Shown piece after piece: positions 44,898 through 54,718 of a stretch of 64,000 bases of DNA. Numbering within the stretch: the stretch's first letter is position 1; each line of letters opens with the position of its first letter. The position numbers were made by a program, and so were the translations under genes. Source of the stretch: Bacillus sp. FJAT-45037 (GTDB lineage: Bacteria > Bacillota > Bacilli > Bacillales > Bacillaceae_D); assembly GCF_002797325.1 (NCBI RefSeq), contig NZ_KZ454938.1, positions 1,996,267-2,060,266 on the forward strand. The letters are read 5' to 3'. The notes under the pieces are model-generated. The model saw nothing but the letters and a program-made list of their open reading frames with translations. It did no database searches and was not told the DNA's origin.

Positions 44898-45026
44898 TTA
44901 CTTATTTGAATGCGTCAACGGTTTTCTACCCGTCGCACCCTTCCAACCTTTTAATTTTCCCTTAAAAAAGTCTTTCACCAAATCACGTTTACGTTTTCTT
45001 AGCTTATTCTTCTTTGAACCTTTCAT
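44898..45026 (-). CDS. Small very basic protein (42 aa), hypothetical
   Basis: The ATG at 45026 lies behind AAAGGATGGTG and encodes MKGSKKNKLRKRKRDLVKDF followed by another basic stretch ending HSNK. About 40 percent Lys or Arg. It lies between yjbC and spx on the same strand. RNA or DNA association is possible from charge only. No family recognised. Confidence 0.5.
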   Translation of the reverse strand: MKGSKKNKLRKRKRDLVKDFFKGKLKGWKGATGRKPLTHSNK

Positions 45027-45062
45027 TGTAAACACCATCCTTTACTTGGCGTTTAGGTTCAC

Positions 45063-45632
45063 TCACACAGTTTCTTGACCTTTGTCTTCTACTTGCTTAT
45101 AAGTGAGAACTTTGTCTACGTCTTCATACGATGAGCCATACAACTCTTTATCCTTGTACGCATGGATATTTTTATACGTGTGTTTCATTTTTTCGTAAAT
45201 GCTGTGCTCTGACTCATCAGTAGGTGACCAAAATAAGATTTCAAGTTCGTTCACTTCGTTCGTTGCTAGTGATCGACGACGGTAGCCAATTGACTGAGCG
45301 TGTGTGAACCCTTCACGAGTGTAAAAACGTTGACGCTTTTCTGTGTCTGTTTCTTCATAATCAATCGGTTCTACTTCTAGAATAATCGGTTTGTTTTTCG
45401 CTTTTAATTTGTTAATGAGCTTCTTACCTAGACCTTGGCCGCGGGCATCTTTAGAGACAAACAAATAGTCCACAAACGAAAAATCGTCTGTCTCTACAAA
45501 CATCATAACATGATGAGGACCTTCATCCTTATGGTAAATATCTGCTTTTTCTTTTAATAGTAGCTCCATATGTTCCTTTGATTTCATTTCTTCTACTGGG
45601 AAATATTTATTTAATTTTTCATACCAATTCAT
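45063..45632 (-). CDS. yjbC: GNAT-family acetyltransferase YjbC
   Basis: A 189-residue GNAT protein with the acetyl-CoA motif SKDARGQGLGKKLINKL near 82-98. In B. subtilis yjbC precedes spx (yjbD) in one transcription unit, and the same order is seen here. The substrate is unknown. ATG 45632 is spaced nine bases from GGAGG, whereas ATG 45638 is too close. Confidence 0.88.
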   Translation of the reverse strand: MNWYEKLNKYFPVEEMKSKEHMELLLKEKADIYHKDEGPHHVMMFVETDDFSFVDYLFVSKDARGQGLGKKLINKLKAKNKPIILEVEPIDYEETDTEKRQRFYTREGFTHAQSIGYRRRSLATNEVNELEILFWSPTDESEHSIYEKMKHTYKNIHAYKDKELYGSSYEDVDKVLTYKQVEDKGQETV

Positions 45633-45806
45633 TGTCATGGCCTCCGTATATTGTTCTATCTATATTATATTCCTCTTTTTCAGATGCTTAAACACGCACA
45701 TTGCGGCTCTATGATTAGAATGACCCCTCATGGTAAAGTTATCCGTCATCATGGATTATTTCCATACAATCTTGTCATTATCCTCCTAGATCCTCTTGAT
45801 CTCAAC

Positions 45807-45838
45807 AAAAAAAGCACCCGAGTTGGGTGCTTTTTGTT
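45807..45838. terminator. Terminator after the DUF4015 gene
   Basis: Stem AAAAGCACCC/GGGTGCTTTT with a T-run on the minus strand. Confidence 0.85.
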
Positions 45839-45842
45839 TTAT

Positions 45843-47048
45843 TTAAGGTTTGTAGTTAACGTCAGGCGTGTAGCGGTTCGATGCATTCCATAGGAGAAAT
45901 TCATCAATCCCTTCTTCATTTAATGCGCGAATTTGAGCTTCAACTTCCTTTTTACCATACACCATATAATTCCCTGAACCTAAATAACTAGCTGTGAAAT
46001 CTTGTATCCACGGTCTTGATACAGGGGGATTATCTAAAGCATCTAATACTTGATTTTCAACCTTAGCATATTCCTTTGTTAACTCATATGGGTATAGATC
46101 TGGTTTGTCTATACCAAAATAAGGTGTCCAATGACTAGGATAAATCATCGATGAAATGACATCAACATTTTCAGAAATCATCGAGAAGTTCTGACCAATA
46201 CCCGGTGCTTCAGAGATTGTTGCTGCATATCCAAAAATATCAACAGACACATCCACGTCATACGGAGCAAGGCGCTCTCTTGAGTAAGCCACAAAGTCCG
46301 TCACAGCTTGTACACGTTTTTGAACGTTGTCCCCGTCTCCACCTTCATACTCACCTACTGAATACTCTAATTGATCGTCACGACGTTCAAACCCTTCAGG
46401 GAATCTCACGTAATCAAATTGGATCTCTTTAAAGCCCATCTGAGCTGCTTTTTCTGCTATTTCGATATTGTAGTCCCATACTTCTTTTAAGAATGGATTT
46501 ACGAAGGCTTCACCCCGTCTGTTTTTCCACACTTCTCCATTTTCTGTAAACGATAAATCTGGTCTCATTTCTGCAAGTACTGAATCCTTAAACACCACGA
46601 CTCGAGCGATAGGATAAATATCATTCTCTTCTAATGTCTTCATCATTTCCTCAGGCTGACTAATAAAGTTTTTCGAGATATCATAAAATGGCGAATCTTC
46701 ATCAGGACGATAGGTTAAATAACCATGATCTTCTTTAACATCGATGACCATTGCATTTAAGTCCGTCGTATCAAGGAGCTCAAGCAACGAACTAAATCGC
46801 TCTCCTCCTGCTGAATTTCCAGTCACATAAATTCCACGAACCCCGTCCTCTGGATATGTAAACGTATAGCCGGAATCATATACGAAACGCGACATATTCT
46901 CTGGAAGAGTGAAAGCCGTTCGCTCAACAACTTTCTGTGCATGGTCCCTTGCAGTGACTTGTGACGTTTCCTCTGCATGACCTTCAATCGGATTAAAATT
47001 GATGTAACCTATTCCTAGTATAATAACCATTATGATCTTTAATTTCAT
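45843..47048 (-). CDS. Secreted putative glycoside hydrolase (DUF4015)
   Basis: About 401 residues. A signal peptide (to about 25, GHAEE) is followed by a TIM-barrel DUF4015 domain. It contains RGIYVTGNSAGG, MVIDVKEDHGYLTY, the FKEIQFDYVRFPEG strand and the late SSMIYPSHW and PWIQDF motifs. The family is related to alpha-amylase-like hydrolases; the polysaccharide is unknown. Start ATG 47048 is likely but has only GGTGAAG upstream; GTG 47063 is possible. Confidence 0.85.
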   Translation of the reverse strand: MKLKIIMVIILGIGYINFNPIEGHAEETSQVTARDHAQKVVERTAFTLPENMSRFVYDSGYTFTYPEDGVRGIYVTGNSAGGERFSSLLELLDTTDLNAMVIDVKEDHGYLTYRPDEDSPFYDISKNFISQPEEMMKTLEENDIYPIARVVVFKDSVLAEMRPDLSFTENGEVWKNRRGEAFVNPFLKEVWDYNIEIAEKAAQMGFKEIQFDYVRFPEGFERRDDQLEYSVGEYEGGDGDNVQKRVQAVTDFVAYSRERLAPYDVDVSVDIFGYAATISEAPGIGQNFSMISENVDVISSMIYPSHWTPYFGIDKPDLYPYELTKEYAKVENQVLDALDNPPVSRPWIQDFTASYLGSGNYMVYGKKEVEAQIRALNEEGIDEFLLWNASNRYTPDVNYKP

Positions 47049-47089
47049 CTTCACCAATCCCACAGCCCTTCTTTTTCTATACCTATGTA

Positions 47090-47320
47090 CTAATCTTCAT
47101 CTTTTGCATCCCAATCCTCAGGGATCGGTTCAAGAAGCTCAGCTGAAATTTGCTTACGTTTTAATTCAAGCTGTTCTCTATGCCAATGAAATTGTTCCTT
47201 ATTTAAAAAATAGCATTCGCCATCATAAACAGCTTTCAAATTCCCACACCTGATCTGTTCCTCAATGTAACGGGGACTTACGCCAAGATACTCTGCTAAC
47301 TCAGCTATATCAACATACAT
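47090..47320 (-). CDS. Helix-turn-helix (excisionase/MerR-type) DNA-binding protein
   Basis: A 76-residue protein beginning MYVDIAELAEYLGVSPRYIE, a winged-helix excisionase-type HTH (YLGVSPRYIEEQIRCGNLKAV). A charged tail follows. The ATG follows AGGAGGGTTGG. No recombinase or phage gene is near, so it is more likely a small chromosomal regulator than a true excisionase. Target unknown. Confidence 0.78.
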   Translation of the reverse strand: MYVDIAELAEYLGVSPRYIEEQIRCGNLKAVYDGECYFLNKEQFHWHREQLELKRKQISAELLEPIPEDWDAKDED

Positions 47321-47417
47321 GTCCAACCCTCCTTCAGAAAGTATAACGTCTTCTTGCTCCCTCGTCATCAATAACCCAAAAACATGTATGGTTTTCTTAC
47401 TTTTAGTTTATAGCTTC

Positions 47418-47452
47418 AAAAAAAGTCGAACGACTAGAAGCCATTCGACTGT
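47418..47452 (-). terminator. Terminator after the hemolysin III gene
   Basis: Stem AGTCGAA/TTCGACT with flanking wobble pairs and a run of seven T on the minus strand. Confidence 0.75.
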
Positions 47453-47455
47453 ATC

Positions 47456-48100
47456 CTATAGTGGTAAAATAAACAAAAGAACGAGGAAGAAGTGCATGAC
47501 ACTTCCTGCTAAAACAAATAAATGCCAAACAGCATGGTGAAACTTAAACCCTCTCCAAACATAAAAGATCGTTCCAAGTGTATAGCACAATCCTCCACCC
47601 ACTAAGAAAGCAAGACCCATATAAGAGAGATTTTCCATGATTGGCCCGATCGCAAAAATAGCCAACCACCCCATCGCTACATAAAACAATGTAGACAAAA
47701 ACATAAATCTCTTAACAAAAAATGCTTTGAAAACAATCCCTATTGCTGCAAGTCCCCAAACAATTCCAAATAGAGCCCAGCCTCTAGAACCCTCGACAAC
47801 AATAAATAAAATGGGTGTATAAGACCCAGCAATAAAGAGATAAATCGATGAATGGTCCAAGATCTCAAAAACATTTTTCGCTTTTCCCTTTGGTAGGGCA
47901 TGAAGCATAGTGGACGAGAAATATAATAGAAGCATTGTTACCCCAAAAATTGTAAAGCTAACGACATGCCATGCATTTCCATATAAACTTGAATAAACAA
48001 TTAACAACACGAGACCAACAATACTTAATAAAATTCCAATCCCATGAGTAATCGCATTTGCTATTTCTTCGCCTTTAGTAAATGTGTGCGTTGTTGCCAT
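47456..48100 (-). CDS. Hemolysin III/TrhA family membrane protein
   Basis: A 214-residue seven-helix protein of the PAQR/hemolysin III family. It has EIANAITHGIG near the start, the SSTMLHALP and EILDHSSIYLFIAGSYTPI motifs, and HAVWHLFVLAG near the end; these contribute the His and Asp metal ligands. Members affect membrane fluidity. True hemolytic activity is not implied. ATG 48100 follows GGGAGTG. Confidence 0.92.
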   Translation of the reverse strand: MATTHTFTKGEEIANAITHGIGILLSIVGLVLLIVYSSLYGNAWHVVSFTIFGVTMLLLYFSSTMLHALPKGKAKNVFEILDHSSIYLFIAGSYTPILFIVVEGSRGWALFGIVWGLAAIGIVFKAFFVKRFMFLSTLFYVAMGWLAIFAIGPIMENLSYMGLAFLVGGGLCYTLGTIFYVWRGFKFHHAVWHLFVLAGSVMHFFLVLLFILPL

Positions 48101-48266
48101 ACGACACTCCCTTTTCATTTATTATCTATTGATTATAACAAAAAAATACCATTAAGAATATTACAGATGCTTAACTTTTCCATTGCATCCAACGAGATTG
48201 CTCTATATAATAGTAAAAATACTTTTTTATCATGTCAGATTTAATTAATTAGGAGGGAGAGCCATT

Positions 48267-48800
48267 ATGAGGCACGTTACATTAGTTCAGATTTTTGACC
48301 ACCCAGTAACTCAAAAATTCGTAAAACGTTCCGGTATGGCCCATGCGATTGCTTGTGCGTATCATGGTTATAAATTATCACTGACTCACAATGTCAATCC
48401 CGATCTGGCAACAAAAGCTGCGTTTCTTCACGATATTGGACATTACACATGGTACAAAAACGGTCGATGGGATTATGACTTATATAAGCAGAATGACATT
48501 CATGCTATCAAAGGCGCTGAACGTGCTCATAAATTATTGATTCGCTTAGGCGAACACCCTAGAGCAGCAAAAGAGATTGCTTTAGCCATTCTTCTTCATA
48601 CAGACTCTTATTTACCACAAGGAGAGCTGTATTTGAAACCTTTGCAACAAGTTGTCGCCTTAGCCGATGAAGCCGATGAAGAGCCAGGTGGAGAACACCA
48701 TTATCGAACCGTCTCAGATGAACGAGCAAAAAAAATGTTAGCGGAGCTCGATGAAAAAGTGGAGCAAACTTTGTCAAAATCTAGTTACCCAGCCTACTAA
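48267..48800 (+). CDS. HD-domain hydrolase, unknown substrate
   Basis: A 177-residue HD-superfamily protein with metal ligands in SGMAHAIACAYHGYKL, FLHDIGHYTW and LLHTDSYLPQ. The arrangement resembles nucleotide phosphohydrolases. The ATG follows AGGAGGGAGAG. Possible (deoxy)nucleotide hydrolase; no specific family name is given. Confidence 0.82.
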   Translation: MRHVTLVQIFDHPVTQKFVKRSGMAHAIACAYHGYKLSLTHNVNPDLATKAAFLHDIGHYTWYKNGRWDYDLYKQNDIHAIKGAERAHKLLIRLGEHPRAAKEIALAILLHTDSYLPQGELYLKPLQQVVALADEADEEPGGEHHYRTVSDERAKKMLAELDEKVEQTLSKSSYPAY

Positions 48801-48846
48801 CTTTACCATCGGTCGAATCTAGAGTCTTAAGCTTTTAAAAAAATAA

Positions 48847-48875
48847 TTGACCCCTACTCAGTGCCATGCTACATT
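48847..48875 (+). promoter_or_regulatory. Sigma-A promoter of the Mn-riboswitch transcript
   Basis: TTGACC (48847-48852), a 17-base spacer and extended -10 TGC-TACATT (48870-48875). Confidence 0.75.
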
Positions 48876-48897
48876 ATTAACAAATGAATAGGCAACA

Positions 48898-48998
48898 ACC
48901 CTAAAAAGGGGAGTAGCGACCTTTATTGGTCAATGAGTCGTCAAGACGGTGGTCACTATACCACTCGGTTCATTGAGCTTTGTGCAAACAGAGTACGC
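48898..48998 (+). promoter_or_regulatory. yybP-ykoY (manganese) riboswitch
   Basis: Conserved blocks AAAAGGGGAGTAGCGACC, GTCGTCAAGACGG and TCGGTTCATTGAGC are present in order and spacing for the yybP-ykoY class, and an intrinsic terminator follows. The class senses Mn2+ and usually controls cation transporters or TerC-like proteins. Here the downstream gene is a CaCA cation exchanger. Confidence 0.82.
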
Positions 48999-49057
48999 AA
49001 GACCTTTTTATGAGAGTTCGTTTTATTGGGCAAACTCTCATAAAAAGGTCTTTTTTG
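48999..49057 (+). terminator. Riboswitch terminator
   Basis: A very long stem of about 20 bp (48999-49018 with 49032-49052) with a 13-base loop and T-run, directly after the aptamer. It is the probable expression platform. Confidence 0.88.
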
Positions 49058-49118
49058 CGTTTTTTAAGGGTCTACATGTACCTATCGATTAAAAGCGTTA
49101 CACTTGGAGGGATCATTC

Positions 49119-50117
49119 ATGGTTTTTATTTGGTTTTTACTTGCTGCAGTAGTGACAGTCATCTCAGCGATTAAGCTTTCCACTTATGCCGATACAATTG
49201 GTGAAAAAACATCTCTTGGCGGCTTGGTTGTAGGTACAATATTTTTGGCAGGAGCTACATCTTTACCAGAAGTGACAACAACGATTTCAGCGATTGCCCT
49301 TAATAATCCTGATATTGCTGTTGGAAATGTTTTTGGAAGCAATATGTTTAATTTATTAATCATTGCATCATTTGACCTCTATTTCCGAAAACAACAAATT
49401 TTCAAAGGGGCTGCCAGATCTCACTTTTATACAGCCAGCCTTGGCTTACTGTTAGCGATCGTTGCGCTTCTTGCCTTAACTGTTCGCATTGACTTTACCC
49501 TCTTAAACATTGGGGTAGATATGTGGGTGCTGTTAGGGGTGTATGGTTCTGGTGTGTGGTACATTTCTAAGTTATCAAAGAAATACCCTGAAACAGCCGA
49601 CCAAGAAGAAATGGTTGAGGAGGAATCAAAACTTGATTACTCTGCCATCTCCTTAAAAACAGCCATTATTGGATTTGCCATTGCAGCGATTGTCATTATG
49701 GGCGCCGGGACTCTTTTAACCATCTCGGGTGACAAAATTGCTGTTGTAACAGGACTTGGTTCGAGTTTTGTAGGAAGCTTTTTAATTGCTGCAACGACAT
49801 CGCTTCCAGAAGCTGTTGCGGTGCTAGTCGCCTTACAACTTCGAAATCACAATTTAGCGCTCGGTTCCATCCTCGGTAGTAATCTGTTCAACATTTTAAT
49901 TTTAGGTGTCGCCGATATTTTCTATCAGAATGGATCGATTATTGCGGATGTATCAAGTGTACATCAAATAACTGCTGCAGGAGTTGGGATACTGAGTGTC
50001 GTTGTGTTATACGCATTAGTCCGAAAATCTAATCAGACCTCACTACGATATGCGATCCCATCGATTATGCTGATTGCCTTGTATTTTATTTCCTCCTTCT
50101 TAATTTTTATTCAATAA
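49119..50117 (+). CDS. CaCA-family cation exchanger under Mn riboswitch control
   Basis: A 332-residue Na+/Ca2+ exchanger superfamily protein with two inverted repeats. Each has an alpha motif, GATSLPEVTTT and ATTSLPEAVAV, with GSNMFN and GSNLFN. Ten membrane segments are predicted. The riboswitch suggests manganese (or related divalent) export. The ATG at 49119 follows TTGGAGGG. Substrate is inferred from the regulator. Confidence 0.88.
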   Translation: MVFIWFLLAAVVTVISAIKLSTYADTIGEKTSLGGLVVGTIFLAGATSLPEVTTTISAIALNNPDIAVGNVFGSNMFNLLIIASFDLYFRKQQIFKGAARSHFYTASLGLLLAIVALLALTVRIDFTLLNIGVDMWVLLGVYGSGVWYISKLSKKYPETADQEEMVEEESKLDYSAISLKTAIIGFAIAAIVIMGAGTLLTISGDKIAVVTGLGSSFVGSFLIAATTSLPEAVAVLVALQLRNHNLALGSILGSNLFNILILGVADIFYQNGSIIADVSSVHQITAAGVGILSVVVLYALVRKSNQTSLRYAIPSIMLIALYFISSFLIFIQ

Positions 50118-50119
50118 CC

Positions 50120-50170
50120 AAACAAACAGGAAGACCGCTTATTATTTAGTAGGCGATCTTCCTATTTGTT
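50120..50170. terminator. Bidirectional terminator
   Basis: An 18-20-bp stem with a few wobble pairs around GGAAGACCGC/GCGATCTTCC, between convergent genes. Confidence 0.7.
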
Positions 50171-50178
50171 CATTCGCG

Positions 50179-50733
50179 TTAACGAAATACATACAAATCT
50201 TCCATCATGCTATGAGTCAGTCCTCCGTTAATTCGTTGAACGATAATGCCATTCTCATCAATTACTACAGTCGTCGGAATTCCGATAATCTGATACGCCT
50301 TCATTACGTCACCTGTCTCGTCTAATAACACATCGAAATTAGCTCCATAATGATTTAGAAAGGGGGTAATCTCTTCTTTACTAGCTTCTTGACTCGTCAT
50401 ATTGACGGCAACAAACACTGCTCCTTGATCTCTCAATCGCTTTTCCATCTCCATAATAATAGGCATTTCTTCTTGGCAAGGTCCACACCATGTGGCAAAG
50501 AAATTCACAACAATTGGTTTACCATGGTATTCCTCTAAAGCTACTGTCTTTCCTAGTAGTGTTGGTAATTCAAATGAGGCAGCTGAATTGCCCACCTGCA
50601 CCCCTTCCTTCACTGACGCTGCAACAGCTTCTTCTACTTGCTTGAACACGCTATCTGATTGACTATACATAAATCCAACAGAACAAAGAATTAAAATCAA
50701 TACCCCTCTAAAAAATGCTTGACGAACGGTCAT
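50179..50733 (-). CDS. TlpA/ResA-like thiol-disulfide oxidoreductase
   Basis: A 184-residue membrane-anchored extracytoplasmic thioredoxin. It has an N-terminal helix (about 8-24), a WCGPCQ active site in NFFATWCGPCQEEMP and the cis-proline region IGIPTTVVID. Probably reduces protein disulfides, for example in cytochrome c maturation. The ATG follows GGGGGAGTG. Not enough evidence to call resA itself. Confidence 0.9.
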   Translation of the reverse strand: MTVRQAFFRGVLILILCSVGFMYSQSDSVFKQVEEAVAASVKEGVQVGNSAASFELPTLLGKTVALEEYHGKPIVVNFFATWCGPCQEEMPIIMEMEKRLRDQGAVFVAVNMTSQEASKEEITPFLNHYGANFDVLLDETGDVMKAYQIIGIPTTVVIDENGIIVQRINGGLTHSMMEDLYVFR

Positions 50734-50816
50734 TCACACTCCCCCTTCTTATTCACGCTTAAGATTGATATACTGTAGACTATGTCCAAAAAAACGAAAT
50801 GATTCGAAAGGAACCG

Positions 50817-50987
50817 ATGTTTATGACCAAGCTACAAATTTCACAAGTTATTGCCGTACTATTATTAGGTGTTTATGTCATTTGGTCTTACTCAACAAAT
50901 ACCGACACTGGGTTAATGTTCTACACGTTAGTTGGAGCGAATTTTTTATTGTGGATCTTCCGATTACGTGAAAGAAGACAGACTTAA
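50817..50987 (+). CDS. Hypothetical small membrane protein (56 aa)
   Basis: Two predicted membrane helices and a basic end RLRERRQT. Start ATG 50817 follows AAAGGA; ATG 50823 is the alternative. The final 24 bases overlap the convergent glycosyltransferase gene. No family recognised. Confidence 0.6.
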   Translation: MFMTKLQISQVIAVLLLGVYVIWSYSTNTDTGLMFYTLVGANFLLWIFRLRERRQT

Positions 50988-52076
50988 TTGGTTAATCACT
51001 TGCACAATTTCCTTGGCCGCCTCTGGTCGTTTGTGTTTGCGAGCATTGAAAACAAGAGATGAATGAACGCTCTCATTAAATAGAAGCATGTACACATTAT
51101 CACTTAGTTCATTGATCGTATTCACTTTCACCGCCGTTCCAAGTTCTGTTAAGTATTGAGCATTTTCCTCTTCGTGACCAGGAACTGATTGATAAATAAT
51201 GACTGGCGTCTCACAAGCAAGTGCTTCAGACATCGTTAATCCTCCAGCTTTTGATAAGATCACATCACTCGCTCGAACATATTCAATAAATTTTTCGGTA
51301 TATGGAATAGTGACTACCTCATGTTTACTCATTACTTGTTCAACGTCCTTCATTACCTTCTTATTCTCTCCTATCATACAGAGAATTTGGATAGATTCGG
51401 GGATCTTTTCCAAGGATCGAATAACCTCTACATAATTTAAGAGGCCTAAGCCTCCACCTGCTAGCAATACAGTACGTTTTGAGTGATTTAATTGTAATTT
51501 CTTTCGTATTTCACTACGAGGGGCTAATATCGTTGGAACATGTGTAATCGGGATACCTGTGCAAAAGATAGGTTTACATGAATCTTTCATTTGAGCCTTT
51601 ATTTCTTTAGAATCTGAAAAAGCAGCAAAATATCCATCTACCCCTGTTCTCAGATAAGCTGGGTGAAAGCATAAATCAGTAATGACGGTATAGATAGGAA
51701 GATTAGTGATCTTTTTTCTCTTCAAATTGGCTAAGATAGCTGTCGCGAATGGATGAGTTGAGATCAGTATCGTGCTTTCATTTGTCGAGATTAGCAATTT
51801 AAGCTTCCGACTCGCGAGTCGGATGATCCAGTCTGTAAGTAGATAGTGGGGTGCCCTAGAACTATAATGGTACAATCCCCGCCAAACACGTGGAGCTTTT
51901 TTTAATGTTAGGAGATAGAGGTCGACTATGGCCTTATGAAAAAGCGGATGAACGGCTTGAAGGGTATCTACGATTGTGACATGTTGTCCTTGTTGCTCAA
52001 ATTGCTCTTTTAAAGCCTTTGATGCGGCATGATGACCATGCCCAATCGATACAGAAAAAATCGTAACCTTCCGCAT
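50964..52076 (-). CDS. MGDG synthase/UgtP-like glycosyltransferase
   Basis: A 370-residue GT28-type glycosyltransferase. The N-terminal MGDG synthase domain starts MRKVTIFSVSIGHGHHAASKAL. The C-terminal half has GGGLGLLNYVE, a nucleotide-sugar site SKAGGLTMSEALACETPV, and PGHEEENAQYL. It probably transfers a sugar to diacylglycerol or a related lipid. Start ATG 52076 behind GGGAGTGG. The exact lipid or sugar is not known. Confidence 0.87.
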   Translation of the reverse strand: MRKVTIFSVSIGHGHHAASKALKEQFEQQGQHVTIVDTLQAVHPLFHKAIVDLYLLTLKKAPRVWRGLYHYSSRAPHYLLTDWIIRLASRKLKLLISTNESTILISTHPFATAILANLKRKKITNLPIYTVITDLCFHPAYLRTGVDGYFAAFSDSKEIKAQMKDSCKPIFCTGIPITHVPTILAPRSEIRKKLQLNHSKRTVLLAGGGLGLLNYVEVIRSLEKIPESIQILCMIGENKKVMKDVEQVMSKHEVVTIPYTEKFIEYVRASDVILSKAGGLTMSEALACETPVIIYQSVPGHEEENAQYLTELGTAVKVNTINELSDNVYMLLFNESVHSSLVFNARKHKRPEAAKEIVQVINQLSLSSFT

Positions 52077-52239
52077 TCCAAGCCACTCCCTTTCACATGA
52101 AATAACTCTCACTTTATTCTATTGTTTACCATTTTTACAGGATCATGCATAAACAACTTTGCTTGTGCTATGAATTTTAGGGACATTTTGATATGATTTA
52201 ATATAAAAATACTGTACATAAAATGTATGTTTATTCTAG

Positions 52240-53244
<1,005 letters not shown>

Positions 53245-53248
53245 TAGA

Positions 53249-53290
53249 ATAGACCAGCATCTACTTAAAAAGTAGATGCTGGTCTATTTA
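53249..53290 (+). terminator. Terminator after trpS
   Basis: A 17-bp perfect stem (TAGACCAGCATCTACTT and complement) with a TATTTA tail. Confidence 0.85.
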
Positions 53291-53321
53291 TGCTGCAAAA
53301 ATTTTACGACGTCTGAATACT

Positions 53322-53350
53322 AAAAACGGACGAAATGCTCGTCCGTTTTA
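53322..53350 (-). terminator. Terminator after the 40-aa membrane peptide gene
   Basis: Stem AAAACGGACGA/TCGTCCGTTTT with a run of five T on the minus strand. Confidence 0.8.
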
Positions 53351-53352
53351 AC

Positions 53353-53475
53353 TTAATACCCGTTATTTTTCTTCCATACCTTTCCAACAAAGAAAGATAA
53401 TCCTAATGTACCTACAAGTAAAACAATTGTAAGGATCTGCATCACCAAGTATGCAAAGTTGTCCATTGTTTCCAC
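53353..53475 (-). CDS. Small single-helix membrane protein (40 aa)
   Basis: GTG at 53475, eight bases after GGAGG, starts METMDNFAYLVMQILTIVLL, a single membrane helix followed by VWKKNNGY. ATG 53466 is a possible inner start. A terminator follows at once. Resembles small Bacillus one-helix proteins (DUF4083-like), but this is uncertain. Function unknown. Confidence 0.6.
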   Translation of the reverse strand: METMDNFAYLVMQILTIVLLVGTLGLSFFVGKVWKKNNGY

Positions 53476-53576
53476 ACGTTTCCCCTCCCCATACATTGTA
53501 TTCTATTTCATTATAGGAGAGTTGAAAGAGGTTGTAAATGTCCGAGTGAAAAGGTTCACTCGATAAACATAGTTCT

Positions 53577-54323
53577 TTACTTTACACTTTCTCCATGTTC
53601 AAGCTCCCATAACTTTTCAAAGAAAGCTTGTCCTTTCACAATTGCCTCACATAATTGATGATGTCGCTGTGACCAACCTACCTTAATTTCTTCATATAAA
53701 CCATGCCATGCTTCTTCCCTTGACATTAATTGGATTCTCACATAATCATGTGGATTCCATTCTGTATACCAGTATCGCACTTCTGCATCATGTCCTGAAT
53801 GATACAATTGATCAAGTGCCATGTACAAAATCTGTTTAATTTGTCGTTCTTTACGAGTTAAACCACGCATTTCATCTGGGTCTGCTGAAAGAATATGATA
53901 TTCTTTTGTCTCCACTACACCCGTTAATTCAAAAACAATAAAATCATTTTGTTCAAGCATTTCATAGACAATTTGATCCTGTCTTGGGGTTAGCCGACTT
54001 TTTCTAATTGGCGTTTTATAACCCATGGTATCAACCGCTATAATTCCTTCGCCATCTGTCGCAATAAAACAATAATCTAGTTGAATTCTCGACATGTTCT
54101 TTCGTAAATAACTTTGCTGATGAACCGCTTCGAGTAAATCCTCAGGTAAATCACATAATTGATTTTCAATATAATGATATAATTCCTGGCTGACTTTAAT
54201 CAAAATTGCTTGATCGAGAACCTCAATTCGGTCATCACTGCGCCATTCAAAGAAATCACACACATTGTAACCGTTTTCTTCCCCTTCAAACCAATTGACC
54301 CATACGTCCCTTATATGAACCAT
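53577..54323 (-). CDS. yjbA: YjbA family protein (DUF3603)
   Basis: A 248-residue soluble protein starting [20 protein letters not shown] and rich in acidic and aromatic residues, which matches YjbA in length and in its place near trpS. The ATG follows AAGGGGGG. No known activity and no catalytic motif. Confidence 0.87.
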   Translation of the reverse strand: MVHIRDVWVNWFEGEENGYNVCDFFEWRSDDRIEVLDQAILIKVSQELYHYIENQLCDLPEDLLEAVHQQSYLRKNMSRIQLDYCFIATDGEGIIAVDTMGYKTPIRKSRLTPRQDQIVYEMLEQNDFIVFELTGVVETKEYHILSADPDEMRGLTRKERQIKQILYMALDQLYHSGHDAEVRYWYTEWNPHDYVRIQLMSREEAWHGLYEEIKVGWSQRHHQLCEAIVKGQAFFEKLWELEHGESVK

Positions 54324-54421
54324 ATGAAGCCCCCCTTACTGTAAACGATTTGTACCCACAGTATAGGCAAATTGCAGCCAGTTTATTCCATGATCAACAA
54401 GAACATTCCAGAATTCTTTTA

Positions 54422-54640
54422 TCAGTTATTTTGATTACGCCGTTTCTCTGGCCAAACGATTGAACCGATTACCATTAAACTACCGACGATAAATATATAA
54501 AGCTCAGGCCTGTGCGAGATAAATTGTAAATAAGCCAAAAAACTATAACCTACTGTCATAATATTTAAATAGGCAAGTAAGCTTACCCCGCCTACAACGG
54601 CTGCACCAAATCCCATCATCATGATAAATAGCCTAACCAT
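54422..54640 (-). CDS. Hypothetical membrane protein (72 aa)
   Basis: Two predicted helices (about 3-25 and 45-63) and a basic end PEKRRNQNN. The ATG at 54640 follows GGTGGGGGTG. It stands between yjaZ and yjbA on the same strand. No family recognised. Confidence 0.68.
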   Translation of the reverse strand: MVRLFIMMMGFGAAVVGGVSLLAYLNIMTVGYSFLAYLQFISHRPELYIFIVGSLMVIGSIVWPEKRRNQNN

Positions 54641-54718
54641 ATTCACCCCCACCTATCTGTTTAAAATATAAAACGTCTTTCAGTCTCATATGCATGCCTC
54701 CTTTTCACCCAAATAGCA

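Noticed and set aside
47090-47320. Excisionase indicating a prophage
   Set aside because: No integrase, attachment repeats or phage genes are nearby. The small HTH domain is also found in ordinary regulators.
48980-49174. 64-codon plus-strand frame before the CaCA exchanger
   Set aside because: It runs through the Mn riboswitch terminator hairpin into the exchanger gene in another frame.
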